Shown: in pieces, positions 51,514 to 63,626 of the stretch | Position numbering within the stretch: the first letter of the stretch is position 1 | Layout: each line of letters starts with the position of its first letter | Source of the DNA: Brachycybe producta | Taxonomy: Eukaryota; Arthropoda; Diplopoda; Playtdesmida; Andrognathidae | Assembly (NCBI GenBank): GCA_036925085.1 | Contig: JAUPFP010000090.1 | Span: 124,001-188,000 of the forward strand | Direction of reading: 5' to 3' | DNA length: 64,000 nt | Made by a program: the position numbers and the translations under genes | The notes under the pieces: model-generated | What the model was told of the DNA's origin: nothing | Seen by the model: only the letters and a program-made list of their open reading frames with translations | Database searches by the model: none

Positions 51514-53033
51514 TCTTCTATGGAGCCGCCATTTTTTTAAAAAAAATTAGACCGCCATTTTGAAAAAAGGATCAGAAAAGAAATTTTTATCATAGAAGTC
51601 TATAGAAACTTGTGCACACATGCGCAGAAAAAAATAATCTGTCACAAGTTAATAGCCCAGTTTCCCCTTCTCTTCTACTTTATTCTGTGACTCTAATTAT
51701 TTAGACCATTGATAACTTTTATTATTACAGAGGGCGCCACCAGTGCAGCACAGAAAAATGTCCCTGCTTGTCACATATTTTATTATTGTCTGTTTTTTAT
51801 CATAATTGTGGTTTTGTCCAGTTTTTGAAGAAGAAAAATCTTTTTAGACTAGAAATTTTTGAGGTTTTTATTTTCTTCTTCCTTTCACCTACCTCCTCTC
51901 TCTCTCTCCATATTATTTATCTGGTCTAACATTTTTTTCTTATATATTATGAAAGTTATGGGTATTATTAAAGTATGGTGGCATCAACAACACAATGCTC
52001 AGAAGAAGAGAAAAAATGATAAGTTGTGAAGGGGGGGTGGGGCCAATATTTTAGTATTTTTTCTCTCTCTTTGAAGAGAAGAGTTTTTAGTTGGAAACGT
52101 GATCTGATTGCCCAAAATATTTAACTATCTATCTATCTATATATCTATCTCATTGCTTCTTGAGTATGTATTTTTATTGGGTGCTTTCTCTCATCTCTAT
52201 CTCACCCTCTCAATCTCTCATATCTCTCAAGAATGTTCATCATTTGAAGAAAAAGAGAGGAAAAGAATCATTTCATTCTCTCAATCCCTCTTTTTTTTGC
52301 TTTCCTCCATCACCTTATAAGATTGCATCCAGATATATCTATCTATCCATCCATCTCTCTTACATTACTATACTTTTACCTCCCATCATTTTTTCCCTTT
52401 TATCTTTATTCTTGTATTTTTGTATACAATCCATCCATCCATCTATCTCAAGATGATGTCCATTTTCTTTTTATGTATTTTTCAACCGTGATCTTTCTCT
52501 CTCATTCATTCAGACATTCTTTTTTTTAAAACGTTTTCATTTTCCATTTTGACATTCCGCTTCCAAGTTCGTTCGGTTTCTCTTTTTTCTCCCCTCCTAG
52601 TTTTTCTATCTTTTCTTTAAATCCCTGTCTTTTTCTTTTTATATATACATTTGTCTGGGGCTTTTTTTTTTGGTTGTTCCCTCCCTCCCTCTGTCTCTCT
52701 CTCTCAGGTCTCTCTCTTCTTCCCTTTATATTTTTTTTCATTCCACCAAAAAAAAGTGTCATTTTCCTATCAAATTCACCCTTTTATGATTGGATGACAC
52801 AAATATTTGAAATGAAAAAGATGAATACTTTTTATATAGAGACAAATAATAGTAGGAATGAATTTTCTCTTTTATTTTTCTCTTCTTAGGTCCCAGTTTC
52901 AACTTGATGAAAATTAGGATCAAAATGTGTTTTATAACTGGGGTGAGGGGAAAAAACTCCAGATAAAATCGACCAAAAGTTGAATACTTTCAACTAGTTG
53001 AATTGGTTTTCAAAATGGTGAGGGTGACTCTGC

Positions 53034-53978
53034 GGCCCGTTTCACAAAATTACAAAGTCTTGTCAGTAACAATTGTAAATTACAAGTTCTTGTAAAATTT
53101 ACAACTTGTTGGTTACAGGTGTTTCATGAACATATTTGTTACAAAACAAAAACCACAAGTCTTGTGAGTAACAATAATCATATTACAATTGTAGATAACA
53201 AGTTGTTGGAAACAAGTGAAATTGGACTTGTCTGTAACAACTAAACGTGTCAGTCAGCAGTATTCATAAAATAATCATTTGTCTTTTCTTTGTATGTAAT
53301 TCCATAGTGTCAAAAATATGTTGCATTAAGCCTGGAACACACACGCGGAATTCCGCCAAAGAAAAATAAAATAGGAAAAAAAAAATTCATGTTCTTTTTC
53401 TGTATCTCTGTTGTTCACACATAGAAACAGAAAAGTAATTAATGAGGAAAGTTGTGGGCACCCTCTGTTGAGCAAGAAAAGAAACATTATATTTATTGCC
53501 AAAATGGATTCCAATTTGCTTTTTTTCTGATTGGTGGGAATTTCAACGAAATATTTTGAGAACGGAAAAAGTTGAGCTTTGTTCAACTGATTTTTAATGA
53601 ATTTTCCGTTCACTTTTTATGGAAAATTTTCTCATTTAAATATTCTGTTGTGATTTTCTGAGCAGAATTCCACGTGTGTTCCAGGCTTTAGGAAATAAGC
53701 TGTGTATTTATTTTAAAACAAAAATGAGATAGTAAAGGACATTCTGTTTAAATTTCAAAACACCTTTTGTGTTAGGTAACAAGTATCAGTAACTAGTTTG
53801 TCGACTACACTTGTTAGTTACATTTGTTTTTTTGTGGTTTATGAGTAATTTGCTTGTAAAATTGTAAAAAATCACTTGTAATTACAAGTGTACACTTGTA
53901 TGCTAATAAGTAGATATTTTAAAAACTTGTAAAAATGTACTTGTTACTAACAAGACTTGTAGTTTTGTGAAACGGGCC
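53034..53978. mobile_element. Family E element containing a nested TTA-flanked MITE
   Basis: The outer ends GGCCCGTTTCACAAAATTAC and GTAGTTTTGTGAAACGGGCC are inverted, with ACTTGT/ACAAGT repeats inside. Nested at 53329-53687 is a second element with ends AGCCTGGAACACACACG and CGTGTGTTCCAGGCT. It is flanked by TTA on both sides (53326-53328 and 53688-53690), as expected for PIF/Harbinger-type insertion. Confidence 0.7.
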
Positions 53979-55086
53979 CCTGGTCGCCATTGTCGCATTT
54001 TTCTTCCGTTTGGATGAGTTTTTACTTTTAACATTTTCGTCAATCTTTCATGTAATTTATTACATTTTAATTACATGTAATACTATAAATTCAACAATAC
54101 TTCATTTCGAAATAACGCCATTTTAGTGAAAAGTTTGACTTTCTAATCAATATTTAGCCAATCAATGGTTTTAGTTCAAGTGGTAGGTCGAAAAGGGTTT
54201 TCTCACTTCAGTTTGCCTAACATGATAAAATAAACCATTAAAGTGAATAGGTAGGGGCCACATTTGCCCTATCATATGAAGTTTCTTTTCTCCTAATAGT
54301 GATAATATATTGTCCAACTAATATAAATGGACTAGTTAATTTAACAACAAGAAAAATGCTATTTTTTTTTCTATAGGTATCATTTTAGTCAAGTGGAAAC
54401 AGGGCTGTTAGTTTTCAAAAGAAAAAATAAATAAAAACAAAACAAATCCCAGCAGATGGAAAATGGTAAAATGAAAGTGTGTTTCCTTCCTTTTTACGCT
54501 AAAAATGCCACCTGATTTTCTCTTTCTCTTTTGTCATTTTATGTTTGTGACCATTTTACAACAAAATAACATAAAAATACAACGCGAATATATTAAACTC
54601 ATCCCTCCCCCCATTCTCTCTTTTTTTGTCTCCAAATAATCTCATCATGAAAGTGGAATTTGACAAATTGTTATCATAATAATGGAAGTATCTCTCTTTT
54701 CATGTAGTTTTTTTTTTAAAAAAAAAATGGTAAATTTACATTCTTCATGTATAAATGATTCTCATAATTGACAATATCGATTTCGAAATTTTTAATAACA
54801 TGTAAATAGAAGCCACACAAAAATATAAGCTCTCATTGTTGTTACAAAAATGCAATCAACAGATAACCAAATAATCTCTAAAGTCTATTATTCTCCACGC
54901 TGAAATACAGCTGAACCCCCGCCACTTTTTTATATTTTGTCAACTCAAGATCACTGGGTTGAATTATGTTAATGAGTCCCATCCCTTGTTCTGATTGGTC
55001 GTTGAGACTTGGTGAGCCACCAACCAGCAGAAATCTTTCCTTTTAATGTTTCTTTTAATAGGAACATGAAAGGGTAGACATTCATG

Positions 55087-55444
55087 AGAAGCAGTTGGGA
55101 ACACAGGCAATTAGAAATCGGGACAAACAGAAGTTGGCTCCGCCCTTTTTATGACGAACGCAACTTCTAATTGGTTCGTTATGTAGTTTAACATCACATG
55201 CTCCGCCCTTTTCAACGTAGAACCACACAACAAACCAATTTAGAAGTGGCCGGTCGTCATAAAAAGGGCAGAGCCAACTTCTGTTTGTACCGATTTCTAA
55301 TTCCCTGTGTTGGGCGCAGCCAGAAAAGTTCGTTCTGATTGGTTATTTACGTTTGTTACGTGTTTGATTCTGTTTGTTATTGGGCTGATGCTCATATAAA
55401 GGGCGGAGCTAACGAATTTTTTCTAGCTGCGCCCAACTGCCTGT
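55087..55444. mobile_element. Family A copy nested inside a related hairpin
   Basis: Outer element: left end GAAGCAGTTGGG and right end GCTGCGCCCAACTGCCTGT, flanked by CATTCATG and CATTCACA. Inner family A at 55102-55308 (CACAGGCAATTAGAAATCGG to TTCCCTGT), flanked by GTTGGGAA and GTTGGGCG. GTTGGGCG is the outer element's own sequence, so the inner one landed in the outer one's terminal repeat. Confidence 0.75.
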
Positions 55445-55552
55445 CATTCACAAGACATAGACGTCATTGCTGGTAGCCTAGCATGCCTAGCATGTCATCT
55501 TGCCGAGAAATTGTAAAAAAAAGTCTCAAAAGTCTGCCAATTAACCCCGGGT

Positions 55553-55735
55553 CAAAAGCAGTTAGAAATCGGTCACAACTTCTGTTGGCTCCGCCCTTGT
55601 TATGACGACTGGCAACTTCTAATTGGCTGGTTATGTAGTCTGACGTCAGACTACATAACCAGCCAATTAGAAGTTGCTGGTCATCATAACAAGGGCGGAG
55701 CCAACTGAAGTTCTGACCGATTTCTAACTGCCTGT
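55553..55735. mobile_element. Family A, near-perfect palindrome with 8-bp flanking repeats
   Basis: Flanked by CCCCGGGT (55545-55552) and ACCCGGGT (55736-55743), 7 of 8 bases alike. The arms CAGTTAGAAATCGGTCA, TTGGCTCCGCCCTTGTTATG and CTAATTGGCTGGTTATGTAG meet at a central AGTCTGACGTCAGACT palindrome. The asymmetric centre of other copies is missing. Confidence 0.85.
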
Positions 55736-55879
55736 ACCCGGGTCTCCCCCACTATCACAATAGTCGACTATTCGATAGTCAAACTATTGATTGGTTTAGC
55801 AAACAAAACGATCAATAGAACTATCTATCGGTTGTTTTGAAACCTTATTAAGGGTAAACACATTTATTGATATTGTTGA

Positions 55880-56095
55880 AATAATACAGTTAAGTCTTCA
55901 AGTTGCGCAGTTAATTCGTTCCGGAGGTGCCCGCGCGTAAGTCGAAAAACCGCATTAAGTCGAATCCCGTTAAATCCCTATGTATTTTTTGTCTTGTGTT
56001 TAAGAGAGCCAACTATGATAAGTAAGTGTGGCGTTGCGGATTGTAAGGGAAAGTACCGCAACTCCGTAAGTCGAATCCATGTAAAGCGGCTATCA
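55880..56095. repeat. Pogo/Tigger-like terminal fragment
   Basis: CAGTTAAGTCTTCAAGTTGC, then AACCGCATTAAGTCGAATCC and CCGCAACTCCGTAAGTCGAA. The motif style fits a Tc1/pogo element end. No clear partner end seen. Confidence 0.4.
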
Positions 56096-57149
56096 CATAG
56101 GCATTATTTAAATTGCAATTGCCTAAGTGATTAATACTTTTTTTGTAAGACTTAAGTGGTTTCTTGCAACACCGTCTTACAGAAAACGCTGAATTTAAGG
56201 TTTTTTTTGTTGCAAGAAACTGTGCAAAGATTCACAACAATAGTTGACATTTCTTGCACGGAATCTTGCGAGAAAAATAGCCAATGAAGAAATTGCTGTA
56301 ATTGAAAAATAGCCTCAAAGAAACCAATAGCCCATAACTATCTAGAAGCAATGCTAGCCTCCAGATCCAATCCTCGTTGTCGTTTGCGATGGAATCGTTC
56401 AAGACAGAAGAAATACCCCTCACATATTGAAAAAGTGTTTTAAAATCTTTTTCTAGCATTTTCTAAAGAAAAACCAAGAAGACAAAAAAAAAAAGATTTC
56501 TTGTTTCTCGTCTTTATGTTTTCTTGAACTTCATCTTTTGATAATAAATTCTAAGACAATTTTGTCACCTTAAAAGCTTCCAGAAAGGAAAGGAGTGAGG
56601 GATACGATTTATTATCTTAAAAACCCTAAACCCTTTTATGTCTTTAGTGTATCAAGTAGAAAAGTGAAGCATTTTTCGTGTAAAATTCAGGGAGAAAAAT
56701 AAGCTGAAAAGAAGGACACACACACCAACCCACCCATCATGATATAACATTTCTTGAGGGATGAAAAATAAGGAATTTCCTGTTTTTCACCGAACAATCT
56801 AATTATTAAGACTTAAGTCCACTTCAATTATAACACACACTCACAAAATACATGTCACATACACATATGCAAGTGTCAGATGGATCCTTCAAAATAAGAC
56901 TTATGTCTTATATTTTGGAAGAAAAATAGTAAAAGGGGGAAAGGGGGGAGGGTCATAAGATGTCACTCATACTCAAAATTTAACACAATTTCTCTCATCC
57001 ACCTTTAACCCCTTTTTTCTTTTACTTTCTTTCAAAAAAAAAGTCTCTAAACAAATCGATGACGTCACAAAAAACCACCTTCAAAGCCACATCATCAATT
57101 TCTACGACGTCCATACTTTTTTTCTTTCCGTACATAATATCAGGTAGGG

Positions 57150-57447
57150 TTCGGATTTTCATGCAAAAAATATCAAAAAGCAAAATGTTTCTTAATTTGT
57201 GTTCCAAGTGTCAATTGGAAATTATGTTGTTTTTTTATAAATCAAAAAGGCTAGTTAGAGGCTAGATTGCTGGTTACTATCAGTTGTCCAACTACTTTTA
57301 GCCTCTAAACAGTGGGGTTTTTTTAGTGGAAACAATAAAAACAATTTTTTGTTTGATCTAAATGGTGGATTGTTACTTCATTATTGATTGGCACCTGGGC
57401 CAAAGATTGAGAAACATTTGCTCGATATTGCATACAAATCCGAGTCC
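57150..57447. repeat. Family G hairpin element
   Basis: TTCGGATTTTCATGCAAAAA and TATTGCATACAAATCCGAG as ends, GCAAAATGTTTCTTAAT and ATTGAGAAACATTTGCTC, and the inner pair AGGCTAGTTAGAGGCTAG and TAGCCTCTAAACAG. Confidence 0.75.
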
Positions 57448-57532
57448 CTAAATCATGTTTTGCTATCTTTCAAAATAAGCTTTTTTAAGTTTGAAAATGC
57501 CTCAATTTTAAGCAGCAGACACAATGGTCTAA

Positions 57533-57960
57533 TGCCGCAGTCACACTAGGCTGGTTTCCCAGCCGCTGGTTGCTGCTGGCTGGTTGTAGCGCTCTAGCAG
57601 CATAGTCTGGACTGCTACTAGCAGCTGCTATCTCCAGCGGGCTAGTGATTTTAACAGCGGCTGGTGAAGTTGGACATGTCCAACTTTAGCAGCTACCAGC
57701 TGGTCATGTGACTCCCTTCCTGCTGCTGCCATCTAGTGTGAACTTTTTGTTGCTAGTAGTGGCACTAGTGGTAGTTGAAACTCCACTGCTTGGGTTGGTT
57801 GTTAGTTTGTGTTTTTGCAAAACGGTGATTGGATGACTTGCACTGCTAATACCAGCAGTGACTGGACAAGTGTGAACCCAAAGCAGCTGCTGCTTGCTGT
57901 TGCTGCTCATAGCCAGCAGCAACCAACGGCTTGTAAACCAGCCTAGTGTGACTGCGCCTT
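57533..57960. repeat. GC-rich inverted-repeat element
   Basis: TGCCGCAGTCACACTAGGCT and AGCCTAGTGTGACTGCGCC at the ends, then GGTTTCCCAGCCG and CTGGTTGCTGCTGGCTGG with complements at right. The interior is rich in CAGCAG/CTGCTG. It sits inside a family B fragment (CTTTCAAAATAAGCTTTTTT at 57465). Confidence 0.7.
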
Positions 57961-59006
57961 AAAGAAATTTGAAATTTGGTTTAAAACTCCATTGAATATT
58001 TGAAAAAAGTTACACAAAAGTTGTTTTTTATGTAACTTTTTTTCTAATTTTCAATGAGTTTTGAACCTAAAAACTGAGGTAATTTTCATTAAGCCCACCA
58101 TAGCCTTCTCCTTATGGGTGTCTCTCCACATGGGGCTTTGGGCTTCAAAATAAGATTTATGCGCTTGGACTGAGTTGAGAGCTCTGTGAACTTCCCATTT
58201 TTATGTTATACAATGAAAGTCTCCTTATTTATATACGTTGACTAGTAAATTTGCAAAATTGACTGATTTATCTAGTTTGACGGATAAAATATATATTGTG
58301 TTTTTTTCAATCTTCGTTTGGAAGAAAGTAAAATCCACAAGAGAATTTATATCCATCTTCTTCTTTCTGTGTGACTTACTGTTGTTAAAAAAAACCCTGT
58401 TTTCCTTGCTTTTCTTCGAACCGTTCCACATAGGCCTCTCTCTGGCTCTATATTGGGACAAAATTCAAACAGGAATTTTTTAACCCTCCTATCTTTTAAC
58501 ATTTCTTTCTGTATATGAAAGTGAAGAAACACATATTACACCTATATGCATATACATATCCGTAAAAGATCATCATTCCGAACCGTATAAATTGAGATAA
58601 ATGATGTAATAAGAATCCATTGCATCATTTTAAGAGACTAGAAAAAACACACCTTTTATCCGAACTCATCTTTATTCTGATGTATGCAAATTTTGCAAAA
58701 AAAAAAAATATATATATATATTGAAAATACACACACAAACCAAATTACTGTTAAGTATACAGATACTTGAATATACAATTTATGTGTATCTACAGATACA
58801 TAACAGGTTGCAAATTGGAACTGTTGTCATTGAAATGTTTCGTTTATTTTCGCATAAACAGCAGCAGCCATTTGCAAAAAAAAAATATGCTAATGAAGGA
58901 AAGAGAAGAACAATGGAATTTTAAATTTTGGTTATTTCTCCGTTTTTTTTTAAAGCAACTAGAAGTGGTTTTAGAAACTAGAAGAGTAAAAAATATATAT
59001 CTCACG

Positions 59007-59700
59007 TATTGAACAGCTAATTTTCGACTTCTTTATTTTGTCTTTTCAGATAAGCAAAAATTAAAGAAAACTAGAAAGTTTTTTTTTAGAAACTAGAAGG
59101 GTAGCACAATCCCTTAAGGGTATTTTCCATGTTCTGCTTTCAAGTTGTCACTTTTAAACTGTGACATAAAGTTAAGTTTATTTTAAAAGATAACATGAAA
59201 ATTCATTTAAATGACAGAGCAGCAACCCTTCTAGTTTCTAAAAAAGACTTTGTAGTTTTTCTTAATTTTGCTCGTGAAAGACGTAATAACTAGATTTCGA
59301 GGGGAGCTTTTCTTACACTTTCAACCTGGGACTTCATAAAAGAAATAAATCAATATGTTGTCGTATTTAGCTCATAACTTTTATAACAGTCACAAAAGTA
59401 AATTACAAAATATTATTATGACAAATATCGTCATATGACTGACTGCCACATTAACTGGTGCATATAATAATATGACACAAGTCATAAAATAATAGTATAT
59501 ACAAAAAGTAGATACATCACAAGCTATGATTGTCACAATTTTATAACTTTTTCTACAATGATTATGTTTAAAACTAGAAGTGTTATTTTCAAACCTGCCA
59601 TTCATTTGTTAACTATATCAACAACACAAGTGATTCAGTCAGTCTACTCTTCTAGTTTCTAAAAGATTTTTTGAAATTTCTTCAATTTTTTTTTTTTTTT
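59007..59700. repeat. Family B hairpins
   Basis: 59007-59322 is near full length (TTTTAGAAACTAGAAGGGTA mirrored by CAACCCTTCTAGTTTCTAAA). A further arm (AGTCTACTCTTCTAGTTTCT) ends near 59700. Confidence 0.65.
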
Positions 59701-59704
59701 TCAA

Positions 59705-60075
59705 AATTAGAGGAGGCAACGGGTAGAAAGGTAGAACCGAACCGTTTCTACTCGGTTCGAAACCGGGTTTAATCAGTCCGCAATTTTTTTTAGAAACCTG
59801 ATCTGATCAGTTCGTTGATTTTGCCGAACCGATTCCAAATATGCATTAGCAGATCTGCTCATGTATATTGGGAATCAGTTCGTCAAGATTGACGACCTGA
59901 TCGGAACTGGTTCGAATCAGTTGCACAGTACAATAGTTAGAGGTGGCGGCTAAGGGGTAAAACCGAACCGAATCTATTCGGTACAAGGAACCAGTTCTTA
60001 TCAGTTCGACCAATATTCTATCAGTTCCAGTAATTGGTAAACTTGATGTACCGGTTCCGAACTCTCTGCAACCAA
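59705..60075 (+). repeat. Direct duplication of an AACCGAACCG unit
   Basis: Two head-to-tail units start at about 59707 and 59936: TTAGAGGWGGC, then GGTARAACCGAACCG, then TCTAYTCGGT. Such AACCGAACCGG strings occur at hAT element ends, but no inverted partner is clear. Confidence 0.45.
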
Positions 60076-60108
60076 AATGGCTGAATTTTCACCAGTTTTT
60101 TTTATAAA

Positions 60109-60311
60109 GGCAGTTAGAAATCGGAGAGAACTTTAGTTGGCTCCGCCCTTGTTATGACGACCGGCAACTTCTAATTGGTTGGTTATGTAGTCTTACGTCA
60201 CATGCTCCGCCCTTTTCAACGTCGAACCACACAACAAACCAATTAGAAGTTGCCGGTCGTCATAAAAAGGGCGGAGCCAACTTAAGTTTTCTCCGATTTC
60301 TAACTGCCTGT
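60109..60311. mobile_element. Family A hairpin MITE, full length
   Basis: GGCAGTTAGAAATCGGAGA and TTGGCTCCGCCCTTGTTATG at left, right arm ending CTCCGATTTCTAACTGCCTG. The centre has GTCTTACGTCACATGCTCCG and CAACGTCGAACCACACAACA. Confidence 0.9.
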
Positions 60312-60850
60312 GTTTTTAGTGACGGTAAAAACGTTTTTTTTAACGGGGAGAAAAGAAAGTAAGTTACTTTCACAGTTCTATTTGTGAAAAGGGGGAATCA
60401 CTTGATTAAGAATATTATTATCCACTTAGGGTTCACTTTCTCGCTCACTTTTTTTCTTTTTTGCTTTTACAAATGAATAAAACTTGATTATTTTGAGAAC
60501 ACTTTCGTAGCCAATAAAAATTTCACCCGCGCACATTTCAGTAAATTGTTACTTTACTAGCAAAACGAGAAAGAGGAGAAAAACGAAAATCAAAAAGAGT
60601 GAAAAAATAAGAGTTAAATTATTTGGGTGTTTTTTTTTTTTGGAATATAATTCCATAAAAAATGTCTTTCAAAATGGATTCTATTAAAGAAAAGAGAAAA
60701 TCTCCTATTTCTCTCTTTCTCAGTGGGGAAAAAACAAACTTGATGATATTCTTTTCTTTTTTTTTTTTCTCAACACAAAAATCTCATTCAATTTACTTTA
60801 TTTCATATGTCATTTATCCGGTTTTATTTTTGATGAAAAACTTTAAAGTT

Positions 60851-61393
60851 TTAGGCTCAAACTCAAGAAGAAGAAACAAATTTCCGCACTTTTGAACTAC
60901 AACTTGTTGTGGGGGAAAAGACCCCACTCCTTTTTGCTCAGATTGATTGGTTCAAAATTCCCAACTTTTTTCCTCTTGAATTTTGACCCTTAGCTCTTGA
61001 ATTCAATGCCAAATATCTATCAGTTATTCAGTTTAGCATTCAATTTAGCTGTTATTCAATCTGGCATTTGTTCAATCTGGCGCTCGTTCAGTTTGGCATT
61101 TGTTCAATCTGGCGCTCGTTCAGTTTGGCATTTGTTCGGTTTGGCATTTGTTCAATCTGGCGCGTATTCATGTTGGCACTTCCTCAAATTGGCACGTGTT
61201 CAGTTTTTTTTTTTACTTGTTCAGCTTGGTGTTTGTTCAATTTGGCGCTTATTCAGTTTGGCACTTGTTTAGTTAGGCATTTATTCAATCTGGCGCTTAT
61301 TCAGTTCGGCATTCGTTCAGCTTGGCGTGTGTATTCAGTGTTTTAAGAGGTTTTAACTTAAAAATGCCAAGTTTACTTCTTGAATTTCAGCCA
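60851..61393. repeat. Long family K element carrying a minisatellite
   Basis: The left end TTAGGCTCAAACTCAAGAAG is mirrored by TACTTCTTGAATTTCAGCC at the right. The interior is the 16-bp minisatellite at 61009-61335 rather than unique sequence. Confidence 0.6.
61009..61335 (+). repeat. 16-bp minisatellite, about 20 units
   Basis: The unit is close to TTCAATCTGGCGCTYG, with variants TTCAGTTTGGCATTTG. The variants alternate in places, which suggests higher-order 32-bp units. It leaves open frames of repetitive Phe/Leu/Ala/Trp in several frames, which I do not take as coding. Confidence 0.85.
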
Positions 61394-62010
61394 TAGTTTA
61401 TATTAAAAAAAAGTGTTCACTATTCAAGAATTTCTTTAAAGTTAAAAAATTGTTTAGTGACAAAATCTTAACTAAAAAGTGTGAATTTATATTCTCTCAA
61501 CAACAACAACAACAAAACCCCACAACCATAACCTCAAAAGTTTAAATATTTTATTTTTTGTTTGCATTAATAAAAAAAAACACAATATAAAATTAAAAAA
61601 ATCCATCATCACATTATGGTCACAAAATGGAAGACAACCCCCTCCCCCCCCCCTTTAAACCCCAGTCATCCTTCCCATGATTCCATTCACTCTTCTTTCC
61701 TTTCCTAAAGGCTTTTTATCAAATTAAGCAATTTAAATGCAAAGACATTTTGTGATACGAAAGTCTCATCACAATCACAACTTATGGTTCAAATGGGACC
61801 TAACCACTTATTTGAAAATGTAGATTGCAAGAAAGAAGAAGAAAAATACTTCATCCTATTTCTTTGAATGGTTGAAAAAGTGACTGCAACAACAAAAAAA
61901 CTATCCGATAGGTGTCGCTGCAAGTCTTGTCATAAATGTATATTAAAAAGGGTTTCACTTTATACAGAGGTGTTAGGGTATTAGCAGATCCATTTTCGGG
62001 TGAGGGTTTT

Positions 62011-62106
62011 GGAATTTGAATAAGTTTACTCTGCAAGCAGCTCAGATGCCCTGTGGCAGAGGGAATATTTTGACCAGAAGCAACATAGAAATTGCATTTG
62101 TCAAAA
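62011..62106 (-). repeat. CCCTCTGCC-core dispersed repeat, copy 4
   Basis: On the - strand: TTTTGACAAATGCAATTTCT, then CCCTCTGCCACAGGGCA, GAGCTGCTTGCAGAGTAA and TTCAAATTCC, with the same block order as copies 2 and 3. Confidence 0.6.
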
Positions 62107-62738
62107 TAACATAGGAGTCTATTAGCGCATGTTTTAAGTGTTAAGTTGTAAATTATTGCAAGAAATGGCAAGAAAATGAAAGTAATTTTTTTAAAAAAAA
62201 TTACTAATATTTTTTTTTAATTAAAAAAAGATTTAGTTTTATTTTTAATGAGAAAAAAATTCAAAGATGGCGATTATATTCAAGAAAAGTTTCAAATGAA
62301 GTATTTTTTAAGATAAAGACAATGTATTTCATTAAAAACAACAGCTGATCCTTTCTACAGTACAAACGGAAATGGTCGAAATTGCGTTAACATCATATCG
62401 ATGTAAATTGCCTAACTTATATCTAAAGAGAACCTTGCATAAATTCGGCCATTTTTTATACTTCTAAAGCCGTCTACATACTGGATGACTATTGTCGGAC
62501 ATATGTATCCAAACAACTTGACAATATCCTTGTCAGACGCAGCGACTTGTATCCGGATACAATGTGGCTAGTGACGTTGCGCGTCCAAACCGAATTCAGT
62601 ATCTGCTGTTCAGTTCCGCAAAGAATTTGATGGCCGCCAGTCGGCAGTGCTACTGTATTTTTGTATTCGCTTCTAGATTCTCACTGAGCTATGTGTTTCC
62701 CATTTGAAGTGGAAACAGAGATACAAGCAACACTCTTT

Positions 62739-62944
62739 GACAGGCATTTAGAAATCGGGAAGAACTTCAGTTGGCTCCTCCCTTTTTATGACGACCAGCA
62801 ACTTCTAATTGGTTTGCTGTGTGGTTCGACGTTGAAAAAAGGCGGAGCATGGACGTCAGACTACAAAACCAACTAATTAGAAGTTGCCTGTCGTCAAAAA
62901 AGGGCGGAGCCAACAGAAATTCTTCACAATTTCTAAATGCCTGT
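62739..62944. mobile_element. Family A MITE with perfect 8-bp target duplication
   Basis: Flanked by CACTCTTT at 62731-62738 and again at 62945-62952. The ends are GACAGGCATTTAGAAATC and AATTTCTAAATGCCTGT. An 8-bp duplication and CAGG-type ends fit the hAT superfamily. No coding capacity. Confidence 0.85.
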
Positions 62945-63626
62945 CACTCTTTCATGTTAAGCTGGTTGGATCCATACTCGGACGATGTTGCTTTGTATAC
63001 GGCCAATGTTTCAGGCTATTATTGCCCAGACTGTACAAGAGAGGGGGGGCTTAAGAATATTATAATTTAAAGATGGACACTAAAGAATGTTTACTCTAAA
63101 AACCCAACCATTTGAGAAAGAATGTATCTTAAGTTTTCATCTCACTGGGTGGGACCCCCACTTATAACGTTTTTAACTACAGGAACACCAACCACCATCA
63201 TCCCCATATAATAATTATTATGAAAACATCCTCTTCTCCTTTTTTTCCTCCATTCTCGCTATTAAAACCCCACCATCTTTTTTTATTTGAAGATGTTTTT
63301 CAAGAAGCATCTTCAGTCACAAAACTCTTCTTCTTGTGATAACAAATTGTTACTAAAAGGAATTTTTACTCTCAAGAGTTTTGTCTCGTCTGTTAATATT
63401 TAAAAGTGACCTCTAAACAAAAGTGAAAAAGGTCATCTGGCCAGACACAAAAACCACAAAATGTCTGATCTTCTTCTACTTGTGTCACAAGAATAATACT
63501 GATGTCTGGTTGCAACAAAAAAATCCCAAGCATCTCTTTTGTGACATTAGTGATTTTTTAAAATGCAAACATTTCAGATGTAAAATTTATAAATAAAACT
63601 ATTAAAACTTTTGCTAGTTAAAAGGA

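Noticed and set aside
56232..56459. 75-codon frame with a non-repetitive look
   Set aside because: I could not tie it to a family or to splice sites. The flanks look like a decayed element with TTGCAAGAAA repeats. Not enough to call.
57704..57922. Ser/Thr-rich 72-codon frame
   Set aside because: It lies wholly inside the inverted repeat at 57533-57960 and follows its CAGCAG-type arms.
60997..61346. Repetitive Leu/Ala/Trp/Phe protein
   Set aside because: It is the 16-bp minisatellite translated. Two frames are open at once, as expected for a tandem repeat without coding selection.
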